Source of the DNA: Candidatus Saccharimonadota bacterium
GTDB taxonomy: Bacteria; Patescibacteriota; Saccharimonadia; Saccharimonadales; Saccharimonadaceae
NCBI GenBank assembly: GCA_017404725.1
Contig: JAFRBS010000018.1
Span: 1-57,788, forward strand
Direction of reading: 5' to 3'
DNA length: 57,788 bases
Position numbers and translations under genes: made by a program
Shown here: positions 1-7,042 of the stretch, in pieces
Layout: every line of letters starts with the position of its first letter
Numbering within the stretch: position 1 is the first letter of the stretch
Notes under the pieces: model-generated
What the model saw: only the letters and a program-made list of their open reading frames with translations
Databases searched by the model: none
Told to the model about the DNA's origin: nothing

Positions 1-1
1 A

Positions 2-934
2 TCTTATGAAGTAGCGATAACGCCAAGCATAAACGCTACTACCAGTACAAACAGCCTCAAAGTCCCATATGGCAGTAGCAAGACCTTCACGATTACGCCT
101 AACGCTGGGTACTATCTAACAGGTATTACCTGTAGCTCAGGCTATACTTGTACTGGCTACTCTACTGGCTCTGCTTCCAACCCATCCGCAGCCTCTAGAG
201 GAACCCAGACGATTACTGTAACGAATAATAGTTCAACGAATACTGGCGCGGTGTCCTTTACTCTAGGAAACACTTATCGTATCTCCTTCACGAAGACGAA
301 TATCAGCAGTCCATCTGCCTCTTATGTTGACGTTGCCTACGGCGGTTCCACGACCGTTACCGTAACGCCAAGCTCCGGCTATTACCTAAGTGGCTTCTCA
401 GGCTGTCCATCTGGCTGGACCTGCTCGGGCGTCTCTACCGGTACTTCCTATACCGGGAACCAGACCTTAACCTTGACGAACAATAGCTCCGTGAATACTG
501 GGACGATTACCCTGACTGGTACCGTAGCCGATCCATGCGCCGCATACGGAAGCGACTATGTCTATCTTGCGGATGGACATTGTTGGACCAAGAGCTCACA
601 GGGTACTTCAAACTGGCTCAACGCCAGCTGTCCATCCGGGACAACTATGCCAAGCAAATCCGCATTTGAAACACTTATAAGCAAATATGGCTCGGGTAGC
701 GGCCTCTATAACGCCACTGGCTGGAGTGGCTCTTACTGGTCTAGTAGTGCCGATTTTGTCGAAATAAAAGAAGGAGGAGTTGACTTTGGCTATCGGGAGG
801 AAGCCTATTATCTAAATATTAACAGCAGCTCAGCTAATATCTATAAGAATACTTATGCCTATCAGTGCATGTGTAAAGACGGGAACTGCAGCGAATCGAG
901 CTCTGGATATTATAAGATAGTATGCTATCGGTAA
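2..934 (+). CDS. FISUMP-type surface protein, 3' part
   Basis: The frame is open from the left edge, so this is the C-terminal 310 residues of a larger protein. It begins with two tandem beta-type repeats of about 80 residues, each with a VxYG start, a TPxxGYYLxG core, a conserved Cys pair around G-TC, and a TxTxTNxSSxNTG end. The last ~130 residues (from DPCAAYG) resemble the C-terminal half of the Fibrobacter succinogenes major paralogous (FISUMP) domain, with a MPSKSAFETL segment and a YWSSS motif, plus extra cysteines near the end. No membrane anchor or LPXTG motif is visible. The same repeat type occurs in the gene entering at the right edge. Role as an adhesin or host-contact protein is inference. 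Confidence 0.75.
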   Translation, partial: SYEVAITPSINATTSTNSLKVPYGSSKTFTITPNAGYYLTGITCSSGYTCTGYSTGSASNPSAASRGTQTITVTNNSSTNTGAVSFTLGNTYRISFTKTNISSPSASYVDVAYGGSTTVTVTPSSGYYLSGFSGCPSGWTCSGVSTGTSYTGNQTLTLTNNSSVNTGTITLTGTVADPCAAYGSDYVYLADGHCWTKSSQGTSNWLNASCPSGTTMPSKSAFETLISKYGSGSGLYNATGWSGSYWSSSADFVEIKEGGVDFGYREEAYYLNINSSSANIYKNTYAYQCMCKDGNCSESSSGYYKIVCYR

Positions 935-986
935 CTCAAGCCCGTTGCCGCCTAAAACCTCCAATTATAGCATAAATCATCCAAGA

Positions 987-1036
987 TTTACAAGAGAATT
1001 GCAAAACAAAATTTCATCTCCTAAACCTCTTGTAAA
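987..1036. repeat. 10-bp inverted repeat overlapping a -35 box
   Basis: Perfect 10-bp arms at 987-996 and 1027-1036 (TTTACAAGAG and its complement). The right arm covers the -35 hexamer (1030-1035) of the small transcription unit that follows. It could be an operator or the weak terminator of the upstream surface-protein gene. Confidence 0.4.
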
Positions 1037-1059
1037 AATTTCAAAATGTGTTATATACT
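1030..1059 (+). promoter_or_regulatory. promoter of the small peptide unit
   Basis: TTGTAA (1030-1035), an 18-bp spacer and TATACT (1054-1059). Transcription would start near 1066. The stretch 935-1029 upstream holds no gene. Confidence 0.5.
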
Positions 1060-1090
1060 GGTCATCGTGGGGTTTTGGGCTATGGTTAAT

Positions 1091-1140
1091 TGGAATATGA
1101 ACTGCGAAGCAGTACTAGGCACCAGCTTGGACATATTCCA
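1091..1140 (+). promoter_or_regulatory. structured leader hairpin before a small ORF
   Basis: Arms TGGAATATG (1091-1099) and CATATTCCA (1132-1140) pair perfectly. Inside sits a second hairpin, ACTGC (1101-1105) with GCAGT (1109-1113). The outer stem ends one base before a strong Shine-Dalgarno, so folding or ligand binding could affect translation of the ORF at 1153. No known riboswitch class was recognised. Confidence 0.45.
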
Positions 1141-1152
1141 GAAAGGAGGTGC

Positions 1153-1230
1153 ATGAGATTAGACTTTCTGACACTCCGTGTTAAAAGCCTCAAGATCATA
1201 CTTCTGACCATAAAGAAGATTCGCCGCTAG
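1153..1230 (+). CDS. 25-residue basic hydrophobic peptide
   Basis: ATG preceded by a strong Shine-Dalgarno, AAAGGAGGT, at optimal spacing. The product has 25 residues, starts MRLDFLTLRV and ends TIKKIRR. It alternates hydrophobic residues with Lys and Arg, as small membrane-active or leader peptides do. The stop codon lies inside the first of two downstream hairpins. Promoter, structured leader, ORF and terminators form a self-contained unit of about 235 nt. I do not recognise a family. A type I toxin-like peptide and a regulatory leader peptide are both possible. Confidence 0.4.
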   Translation: MRLDFLTLRVKSLKIILLTIKKIRR

Positions 1231-1300
1231 CGACGAATCTTCTATAACCCTATAGGGATATTTTGTTTCCTAGTGACAGAATATCCCGATGTTTTTATAT
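1215..1300 (+). terminator. double hairpin with T tract
   Basis: The first hairpin is near-palindromic over 28 nt, with GAAGATTCG and CGAATCTTC arms around the small ORF's stop. The second pairs GGGATATTTTG with CAGAATATCCC across a loop of 11 and is followed by GATGTTTTTATAT. The second is a plausible rho-independent terminator. The first may be regulatory. Confidence 0.5.
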
Positions 1301-1375
1301 TAGCACAAGCGGAAACAAAATTCAAGACCTGGAACGGTTGATTTTTAGGGGGAAGCGTGGTAGAATAGAAGAAGT

Positions 1376-1438
1376 TTCGGGCTCGTTCAGGAGGGCTAGG
1401 CTAAGCCGAGAAGTCTAGCGTTGCTGAACGGGTCCGAA
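1376..1438 (+). promoter_or_regulatory. rpsA leader hairpin
   Basis: A 15-bp stem with two G-U pairs joins 1376-1390 to 1424-1438. It encloses a smaller GCTAG/CTAGC stem. It lies in the 5' leader of rpsA, after a -10-like TAGAAT and just before the Shine-Dalgarno (AAGGAAGG). A role in S1 autoregulation is inference by analogy with ribosomal-protein leaders. Confidence 0.45.
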
Positions 1439-1454
1439 GGAAGGAAAATTATTT

Positions 1455-2519
1455 ATGGCTAAGCCTAAAAAAGTAACTATGGACGAGCTCCTGGAGAAAT
1501 CGGGGGAGAGCGTCAAAAGACTCGTCACGGGTGATACCGTGGACGGTACCGTGATGTCGGTAAAAAAGCACGAGATTCTCGTTGATCTTGGGGCGAACGG
1601 CGTGGGGATGATCCCTCGTCGCGAAGCGGCGTATGCACGCAATCTTGAGGTCGGTCAGGAAGTTACCGCTTCGGTGATTGATGCGGAGATGCCGGACGGG
1701 ACAGTTCTGCTGTCGATGCGTAAGGCAGTCAAAGACAAGGGCTGGGACGAAATTATGGAAAAGGTCGAGGCGGGCGGAACCGTAGAGATTACGCCGTTCG
1801 ACGCGAACAGGGGCGGTTTGCTCGTGGAATACGAAGGGATTCGCGGGTTCTTGCCAGTTTCGCAGCTTTCGGCGGAGCACTATCCGCGCGTTGGCTCGGC
1901 AGACAAGGACGAGATCCTGCAGCGTCTAAATTCGCTAGTCGGCCAGAACATTAAGGCGCGTATTCTTGATGCATCCAAGAAAGACAACAAGCTGATCTTC
2001 TCTGAGAAGGAAGCGGTTAAAGACGCCCTTGCGGCTCGCTTTAAGGACATGGTCGTTGGCGATACGATTAAGGGTCTCGTTACCGGTGTGGTCGACTTCG
2101 GCGTATTCGTCAATGTTGACGGAATCGAAGGCCTGGTCCATATTTCCGAGATTTCTTGGGAACGCGTAAATAATCCAGCCGATTATGTTAAGGTTGGCGA
2201 CACAATTGAGGCGAAGATCATCGCGATCGATAAGGAACGCTTGTCGCTTTCGATGAAGCAGCTCAAGGAAGACCCGTGGCTATCTGAGGTCGAAGGCCTG
2301 AAGAAAGGCTCGAAGGTCGAGGGGACTGTTACGCGAATCACGCCGTTTGGTGCGTTCGTACAGATCTCGCCGGCGGTTGAGGCGTTGGTTCACGTTTCTG
2401 AGCTTGGCGAAGGCAGCGATGTTGATCCGGAGAAGGTCTTTACGCTTAATGAGCGCAAAGATTTCAAGGTGCTCGACATTGACCGCGACGCGCGTAAAAT
2501 TTCATTAACGGTGGCCTAA
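1455..2519 (+). CDS. rpsA: 30S ribosomal protein S1 homologue
   Basis: 354 residues with four S1 RNA-binding repeats at about 25-90, 107-184, 201-268 and 285-352. The third and fourth carry the classic GVFV..GIEGLVHISE and GAFVQI..VEALVHVSE signatures. Four repeats instead of six is usual for small Gram-positive-like and CPR S1 proteins. The start has a Shine-Dalgarno (AAGGAAGG) and a structured leader. The TAA stop overlaps the ATG of the next gene (TAATG), so femAB is probably translationally coupled. Binds mRNA at the ribosome; the product is well supported. Confidence 0.92.
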   Translation: MAKPKKVTMDELLEKSGESVKRLVTGDTVDGTVMSVKKHEILVDLGANGVGMIPRREAAYARNLEVGQEVTASVIDAEMPDGTVLLSMRKAVKDKGWDEIMEKVEAGGTVEITPFDANRGGLLVEYEGIRGFLPVSQLSAEHYPRVGSADKDEILQRLNSLVGQNIKARILDASKKDNKLIFSEKEAVKDALAARFKDMVVGDTIKGLVTGVVDFGVFVNVDGIEGLVHISEISWERVNNPADYVKVGDTIEAKIIAIDKERLSLSMKQLKEDPWLSEVEGLKKGSKVEGTVTRITPFGAFVQISPAVEALVHVSELGEGSDVDPEKVFTLNERKDFKVLDIDRDARKISLTVA

Positions 2520-3688
2520 TGGAGTTTTCTGAACTTTCAGTTCAGGAATTTGAGAAATTCGCACTGGGTGCGCCCGGTGCGAATTTTATGCAAAGTCGCG
2601 AGATGTACGAGCGGTTCTTGAAAAACGGGCGCGAGGCGTATCTGGTCGGCGTGAAAAGTAGCGCCGGGAAGAGTGCGGAAGCTGGCGCTACGTCGGGCTC
2701 TCGTGGGAAGGTTTTGGCCGCGGGGATTTTGATGAATATGGGCTCGAAGCGAGGGCTCGGGAAGATTTTTGGTATCGCGATGGGGCCTTTAATGGATTTT
2801 TCAGCAGAAAATTGGCGCGAAGTTCTAGCCGTTTTTACCTCTGGGATGCGCGAGTTTTTGAAGCCGAAAACGGCTTTTGCGGTACAGATTACGCCGCACG
2901 CGGCGGTATCAAGGCGCGACTATGAAAACCAGCCGCTTTGTGAGGTTTTCCCGGAAATAAAGCCGGAATTAAAAAAGCTAGGTTATAAAGATCTTGGTGA
3001 GGTCGGGCAGATTAAATGGGAATATGTCATAGATTTTGGGAAGGGAAAGGCGCGAAAATCTTTGGATGAGATTTTTGACGGGTTCAGAAAGGATATTCGG
3101 ACGAGGATTAAACAGGCGTCGGAGCGATACGGGGTGAGGATTCGCGATCTGGAGTTCGACGAGCTGTCGGTTATGAAAGATATGACGGATGAGGCGGTTG
3201 CGGCGCATAATTTTCACGATAAAGACTTGAAATATTACCAGGAAATGTGGGAAGCGTTCGGCGATAAGGTCAAATTCGTGGTCGCGGAAGTGCCGAAGGA
3301 AATTGCGGAAGGAAAGGTTGAGCGGCTAGACAAGATGCCGGAGGGTTCTCAGCTTTCGGGCGAGTATGTGCCGATTTCGGCGGTGATGTATATGTTGTAT
3401 GGTCCAGAGGTGATTTCGTTATTTTCGGGCGTGACGCGGAAGTATAAAAACGTGGGTGGGTGTTCGCATTTGATTCGCTGGGAGCTGATAAAATACGCTT
3501 ACGAAAACGGTTTTTCGCGGTATGATTTTTATGGCGTGAAGCCGGTCGCGGGGAACAGCGTCTATAATTTCAAGGCGGGTTTTCGCGGAGAGATCGAGGA
3601 ACTGGTCGGGACGCACCAGCTGCCGATTACGGCGCTAGGGAAGGCCTATACTTTAAGGGCGAAGTATAAAGAATACGGCGTGTTTTAG
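2519..3688 (+). CDS. FemAB/MurM-family peptidoglycan bridge aminoacyltransferase
   Basis: 389 residues in the GNAT-like fold of FemA/FemB/MurM enzymes, which add amino acids from aminoacyl-tRNA to the lipid II peptide. Visible family marks are NFMQSREMYERF near residue 23, the IAMGPLMDF segment, a helical arm rich in charged residues in the middle, and the C-terminal FYGVKP...YNFKAGF signature. It starts on the stop of rpsA (1-base overlap). Residues 47-64 form a Gly/Ser/Ala-rich loop that breaks the usual short turn and is encoded by a DNA palindrome (2658-2691), so it looks like an insertion. The amino acid added cannot be read from sequence. Confidence 0.85.
   Translation: MEFSELSVQEFEKFALGAPGANFMQSREMYERFLKNGREAYLVGVKSSAGKSAEAGATSGSRGKVLAAGILMNMGSKRGLGKIFGIAMGPLMDFSAENWREVLAVFTSGMREFLKPKTAFAVQITPHAAVSRRDYENQPLCEVFPEIKPELKKLGYKDLGEVGQIKWEYVIDFGKGKARKSLDEIFDGFRKDIRTRIKQASERYGVRIRDLEFDELSVMKDMTDEAVAAHNFHDKDLKYYQEMWEAFGDKVKFVVAEVPKEIAEGKVERLDKMPEGSQLSGEYVPISAVMYMLYGPEVISLFSGVTRKYKNVGGCSHLIRWELIKYAYENGFSRYDFYGVKPVAGNSVYNFKAGFRGEIEELVGTHQLPITALGKAYTLRAKYKEYGVF
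2658..2691. repeat. palindrome inside femAB
   Basis: Perfect 8-bp arms GTAGCGCC (2658-2665) and GGCGCTAC (2684-2691) around 18 nt, in frame. It encodes the Ala/Gly/Ser-rich loop of the protein. Confidence 0.5.
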
Positions 3689-4119
3689 GTTGCTTCAAGA
3701 AGTTTGGCCGAAGGAGACTGGTTAGCAAGTTTTTTGTCGAAGGTAAATAGCGGTTCGGCATGATTTACTTCGGCGTAGGCGGCGAGGCAACAGTCATTGA
3801 AGCTAAGCTTAGGGTGTTCCAGATAGAAGGGAAAGGCGCGTTCCGTAATATATCGCTCATAGATAGCGCTGTCGGAAAAGCGCGTTAGAAAGAAGTTTAA
3901 GCCGTCGATAATTTGCATGCGAGAATAATGGTATTGGGTATCAAGAACATAGACGGCTTCGGAAATCGCTAGAGTAGATACATGGAAAATGACATCATTT
4001 TTAATTAGGAAATTTAGCGCGGCGAGAGCCTGCTCGTAAGGGCCCCTAGTAATGATGCGGATGAGGATACTGGTGTCCAGGGAAATGATGTTGGAATTAG
4101 ATTGCTTCGAATTGCTCAT
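3685..4119 (-). CDS. PIN-domain toxin, VapC-like
   Basis: 144 residues with a PIN nuclease fold. Candidate metal-binding acids are D15 (LDTSILI), E54 (ISEAVYVL), D109 (SFNDCCLAAY) and D128 (FTFDKKLA), in the order expected for VapC ribonucleases. It overlaps the upstream antitoxin gene by 23 bp, typical of co-translated TA pairs. Its stop overlaps the stop of the convergent femAB gene by 4 bp. Likely a tRNA- or rRNA-cleaving toxin; the target is unknown. Confidence 0.8.
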   Translation of the reverse strand: MSNSKQSNSNIISLDTSILIRIITRGPYEQALAALNFLIKNDVIFHVSTLAISEAVYVLDTQYHYSRMQIIDGLNFFLTRFSDSAIYERYITERAFPFYLEHPKLSFNDCCLAAYAEVNHAEPLFTFDKKLANQSPSAKLLEAT

Positions 4120-4519
4120 GGTTAAACGGGATCCCTTTCTTTTTATAGTCGGCTTTAACTTTTTCTAGCAACTTATGGTGCTCGGCGATAGCGGCTTCTA
4201 TCTCTTTCGGGCGAGGCGTTTCGGGGCGCTGTTCGTAATAATAAGCCGGTGTGAATTTATAATAATACAGGCGTTCGTATTCGCTTAAGTCTTCTCTTTT
4301 CGAGAGATTGTTGACTAGCTTTGCGTCGTCTTTGGCGGTTCTATTCCCGATTTTGTCGAGTTCGGCCAGCAATTCTTCGGCGGAGGCCTGTTTTTCTACG
4401 GCGAGCTTGTTGTTCTCAAAATCAACATAGACCTTGTCGCCGGGCTTTACTCCGAGTTTTTCGCGGGCGGCTTTGGTCAGAGTGATTTGGCCGGATTTGG
4501 TAATAGTAGTAGTATACAT
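4097..4519 (-). CDS. AbrB/MazE-type antitoxin
   Basis: 140 residues. The first 45 form a SpoVT-AbrB swapped-hairpin DNA-binding domain (TITKSGQITL, AREKLGVKPGDKV). The long charged, Tyr-rich C-terminal part would bind and mask the PIN toxin downstream. The gene has a good Shine-Dalgarno (AAAGGAG), and the minus strand carries TTGCTA, a 17-bp spacer and TACAAT upstream. It probably autoregulates the pair, as AbrB-type antitoxins do. Confidence 0.8.
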   Translation of the reverse strand: MYTTTITKSGQITLTKAAREKLGVKPGDKVYVDFENNKLAVEKQASAEELLAELDKIGNRTAKDDAKLVNNLSKREDLSEYERLYYYKFTPAYYYEQRPETPRPKEIEAAIAEHHKLLEKVKADYKKKGIPFNHEQFEAI

Positions 4520-4585
4520 ATTAAAACTTGCTCCTTTTAATAATTGTAGCGTATTTTAATAAGAATAGCAAGGTTTAATAAAAAT

Positions 4586-4608
4586 ATGACCCGTATAGGT
4601 CATTTTTT
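4586..4608 (-). terminator. tRNA-Asn terminator
   Basis: ATGACC (4586-4591) pairs with GGTCAT (4598-4603) around six bases, with A and T runs on both sides. It lies immediately after the tRNA-Asn CCA end on the minus strand. The symmetrical runs mean it could work in both directions. Confidence 0.6.
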
Positions 4609-4609
4609 A

Positions 4610-4684
4610 TGGCTCCCGGGGCCGGGCTCGAACCGGCAACCTCGAAGTTAACAGCTTCTTGCTCCACCATTGAGCTACCCGGGA
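4610..4684 (-). tRNA. tRNA-Asn (GTT), CCA encoded
   Basis: Minus-strand cloverleaf. Acceptor TCCCGGG/CCCGGGA, D arm GCTC...GAGC, anticodon loop CTGTTAA reading GTT, T arm GCCGG-TTCGAGC-CCGGC, discriminator G and an encoded CCA. The first anticodon-stem pair is mismatched. The precursor starts about 30 nt upstream in a GC-rich hairpin (GCCCC/GGGGG). Confidence 0.9.
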
Positions 4685-4725
4685 AAGTCCAGTTCGGCTC
4701 CCCCTAAGGGGCTCGAACTCATACT

Positions 4726-4754
4726 ATTATAACGCAAAGCGCATATTTTTACAA
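4726..4754 (-). promoter_or_regulatory. tRNA-Asn promoter
   Basis: Minus-strand TATAAT (4726-4731), 17-bp spacer and TTGTAA (4749-4754). It is back to back with the promoter of the plus-strand RNA starting near 4794. Confidence 0.65.
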
Positions 4755-4758
4755 GGGG

Positions 4759-4787
4759 TTTACAAAAAAGAAGTTTTGTAGTATAAT
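4759..4787 (+). promoter_or_regulatory. strong promoter of the 4794-5070 RNA
   Basis: TTTACA (4759-4764), exactly 17 bp, TATAAT (4782-4787). No Shine-Dalgarno or convincing reading frame follows within 300 nt. Confidence 0.7.
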
Positions 4788-4793
4788 AGATAA

Positions 4794-5070
4794 AAGGGTT
4801 GAGCCAAGCGGGATGACGCTGGCCGGATTTTAACAAGATGTGTTTGTTGGTTGTAACTATTGACCTAGTTTTTCAAAAAATGATAAAAAATCATGGAAGA
4901 TGATGATAGAATCGAAAAATTTAATATAGCGCGCTACACCCACGCGCGAAATACGACAAATGTAATAAAACTGACAAACACAAATCTTGGTTAAACCGGA
5001 ACAAATCCATAAAGTCATAGCTTGGTTCGCCCTAGTACCTGGTGGACGACAGACACGGATGTCTGTTTTA
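4794..5070 (+). ncRNA. ~275-nt rod-like structured RNA, class unknown
   Basis: The RNA ends pair: 4796-4809 with 5020-5033, about 13 of 14 positions including G-U. A second long stem joins 4823-4852 to 4968-4999, including 13 consecutive pairs (4840-4852 with 4969-4981). The interior has smaller hairpins (ATGAT/ATCAT; GCGCG/CGCGC near 4930-4950). It ends at a 7-bp terminator with loop CGGA and TTTA (5049-5070). I could not find RNase P, tmRNA or SRP signatures. A 6S-like RNA is possible because of the rod shape, but the length is greater than usual. Confidence 0.6.
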
Positions 5071-5117
5071 CATATATATGTGTTCACGGCCTGGAGCTTA
5101 GCTTCGGGCCGCTTTTA
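5049..5117 (+). terminator. two terminator hairpins before infB
   Basis: The first has 7-bp arms (5049-5055 with 5060-5066), loop CGGA, then TTT. The second is an ~11-bp stem, 5087-5097 with 5101-5111, loop TTA, followed by CTTTTA. Together they insulate infB from the upstream RNA gene. Confidence 0.65.
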
Positions 5118-5162
5118 TTGGGGTAGAAAGCGTGGGCGGTTTTAAAAACTTCTAAAATGTGG

Positions 5163-5168
5163 TAGAAT
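5163..5168 (+). promoter_or_regulatory. -10 box of infB, 6 nt before ATG
   Basis: TAGAAT preceded by TGTGG. It ends 6 nt before the ATG at 5175, so the predicted transcript starts at the start codon. No Shine-Dalgarno is possible. Confidence 0.6.
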
Positions 5169-5174
5169 AGAAAA

Positions 5175-6965
5175 ATGAGTTCAGCAGAGAAGAGTGAGAC
5201 AGAAAAGGTGATCCAGATTACTGGATCTATTACTGTTGATGAGCTTGCAAAAGAGCTTGGGCTTTCTGTAACGACGCTGATTGGTGAGCTTTTTAAAGAG
5301 GGGATTGTCGCAACGATTAACCAACGACTTGACTTTGACACGGCGACTCTGATTATTGAAGAATTAGGAATCGAGGGAGTAAAACTCGAAAAGAAAAACA
5401 CTACGACAAAAATTGGACACGAACAGAGGGAACTTTCGGATAAAGCGGTTTTAAGGCCGCCGGTGGTGGCGGTGATGGGTCACGTTGATCATGGTAAGAC
5501 AACTTTACTCGATACTTTACTTAATAAAAAGACCGTTGAGGGTGAGGCTGGGGGGATCACGCAACATATTTCTGCTTATCAGTTGAAACACGATGGGCGA
5601 ATGATTACTTTTCTTGATACTCCGGGCCATGAGGCTTTTGCGGCGATTCGCCAGCACGGTGCGATGCTTACCGATATTGTAGTGATTGTCGTAGCGGCGG
5701 ATGATGGCGTTAAGCCACAGACGGTCGAGGCGATTAAATTTGCGCAAAGTGCGAATGCGAAAATTATTGTAGCGATCAACAAAATTGACCGTGAAGGCGC
5801 GGATATTCCGCGAACGATGGCTGACCTTTCGCAACACGGTCTCCAGCCGGAAGAATGGGGTGGCGATGTTGTGATGGTTCCGATTTCGGCGAAGATGAAC
5901 CAGAATCTAGACAAGCTGCTAGACATGATTTTGCTTACGGCGGACATGGAAGAGCTGAAGGCGGATGTTGATATTCCGTCCGAGGGCTTAGTTATTGAAA
6001 GTCATATGGAAGTTGGAAAAGGGTCGGTTGTGAACCTTTTGGTGACCGGTGGAGAACTCAAGGTTGGCGAATTTATCGTCGCTGGCTCGTCGTATGCGAA
6101 AGTTCGGACGATGTTGGATTTCCGGGGGAAGCCGAAGGGCAAGGCGACGCCTTCTACTCCTGTGACGGTGACTGGTTTTAAGGAACTGCCGAACTTTGGC
6201 GATCGATTTATCGAAGTTGATGACGAGAAGACCGCTCGAAAGATGGCGCTACTCAACGCTCAGGGCGAGGCGGATGCCGCCGCGGCGTCTAATGTTACTT
6301 CCTCGGACCTTCTTAGGATGATGAACACGGCGGATAATTCGAAGATGTTTAATGTCTTAATTAAGGGCGATGTTTTAGGTTCAGTTACTTCGGTAGTGGA
6401 TTCTTTGAAGATGATCGATACGAAGGGTGAAGTTGCGCTAAATATTGTCGCGACCGGCGTGGGCGATGTGACGGAAAATGATGTTTACATGGCGAACGGC
6501 GAGAACACCGTTATTTATGGTTTTAACGTGACCGTGCCGACGAACATCGCGAAGATGGCGGCGCGTGATAATGTGCCGATTAGGTGCTACAAAGTCATTT
6601 ACGAGCTGATTGATGATGCGAAGAAATCGATGGAAGATTTGCTTGATGCGGAAATTGTAGAAACGCCGACTGGTACGCTTAAAGTTCAGGGCGTGTTTAG
6701 GACCGAGAAGACTTCGATTATCGCTGGTGGCGAAGTTACGGACGGTTCGGTTGCGGCCGGGATGCTGGCGAAAGTTTATCGCGGAAAAGAAGAGCTTGGC
6801 GAAGTTGAAGTTGAGAGCGTCCAGAAAGAGAAGATTAAGGTTGACAAGTTGGACGCTGGGGAAGTCGGGGGTTTGGCGCTTAAGACTGAGCATAAGATTC
6901 AATTAGAGATAGGCGATAAACTCGAATTCTTCACCCGTGAAACCGTAAAAAAGACACTATCTTAG
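5175..6965 (+). CDS. infB: translation initiation factor IF-2
   Basis: 596 residues, a compact IF-2. An IF2_N helical domain (about 14-65) is followed by the GTPase with G1 GHVDHGKT (102-109), G3 DTPGH (148-152) and G4 NKID (202-205). Domains II-IV end with the C-terminal region that binds formyl-Met-tRNA. The long N-terminal extension of enteric IF-2 is missing, as in many small genomes. A -10 box ends 6 nt before the ATG, so translation is probably leaderless. The last 28 nt of the gene form one arm of a long hairpin (6939-7042). Confidence 0.95.
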   Translation: MSSAEKSETEKVIQITGSITVDELAKELGLSVTTLIGELFKEGIVATINQRLDFDTATLIIEELGIEGVKLEKKNTTTKIGHEQRELSDKAVLRPPVVAVMGHVDHGKTTLLDTLLNKKTVEGEAGGITQHISAYQLKHDGRMITFLDTPGHEAFAAIRQHGAMLTDIVVIVVAADDGVKPQTVEAIKFAQSANAKIIVAINKIDREGADIPRTMADLSQHGLQPEEWGGDVVMVPISAKMNQNLDKLLDMILLTADMEELKADVDIPSEGLVIESHMEVGKGSVVNLLVTGGELKVGEFIVAGSSYAKVRTMLDFRGKPKGKATPSTPVTVTGFKELPNFGDRFIEVDDEKTARKMALLNAQGEADAAAASNVTSSDLLRMMNTADNSKMFNVLIKGDVLGSVTSVVDSLKMIDTKGEVALNIVATGVGDVTENDVYMANGENTVIYGFNVTVPTNIAKMAARDNVPIRCYKVIYELIDDAKKSMEDLLDAEIVETPTGTLKVQGVFRTEKTSIIAGGEVTDGSVAAGMLAKVYRGKEELGEVEVESVQKEKIKVDKLDAGEVGGLALKTEHKIQLEIGDKLEFFTRETVKKTLS

Positions 6966-7042
6966 CATTTTTCCTCACTCGCTCATCGTGTAGATGCGCT
7001 TCGTTCGGAGAAAATGCTAATCTAGTGCCTTTTTACGATTTC
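6939..7042. repeat. mirrored hairpin element A, after infB
   Basis: The left arm (6939-6966) lies in the infB end, including the stop. The right arm (7016-7042) is its complement with a few mismatches and one indel. The core TTAGCATTTTTCC...GGAGAAAATGCTAA matches elements at 13731-13829 and 29799-29884. It lies between convergent genes and may serve as a two-way terminator. Confidence 0.7.

Noticed and set aside
4690-4720. A second tRNA or fragment near tRNA-Asn, from a GTTCGAG-like T arm on the minus strand
   Set aside because: No acceptor partner or anticodon arm; the bases form the 5' leader hairpin of the tRNA-Asn precursor, just after its promoter.
4794-5070. RNase P RNA, tmRNA or SRP RNA
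   Set aside because: No GAGGAAAGTCC-like element, no tRNA-like 3' end with CCA, and no SRP GGAA/AGCAG domain were found.
6930-6945. parS site near TTCACCCGTGAAAC
   Set aside because: The inner bases do not match the TGTTTCACGTGAAACA pattern, and it lies inside infB coding sequence.
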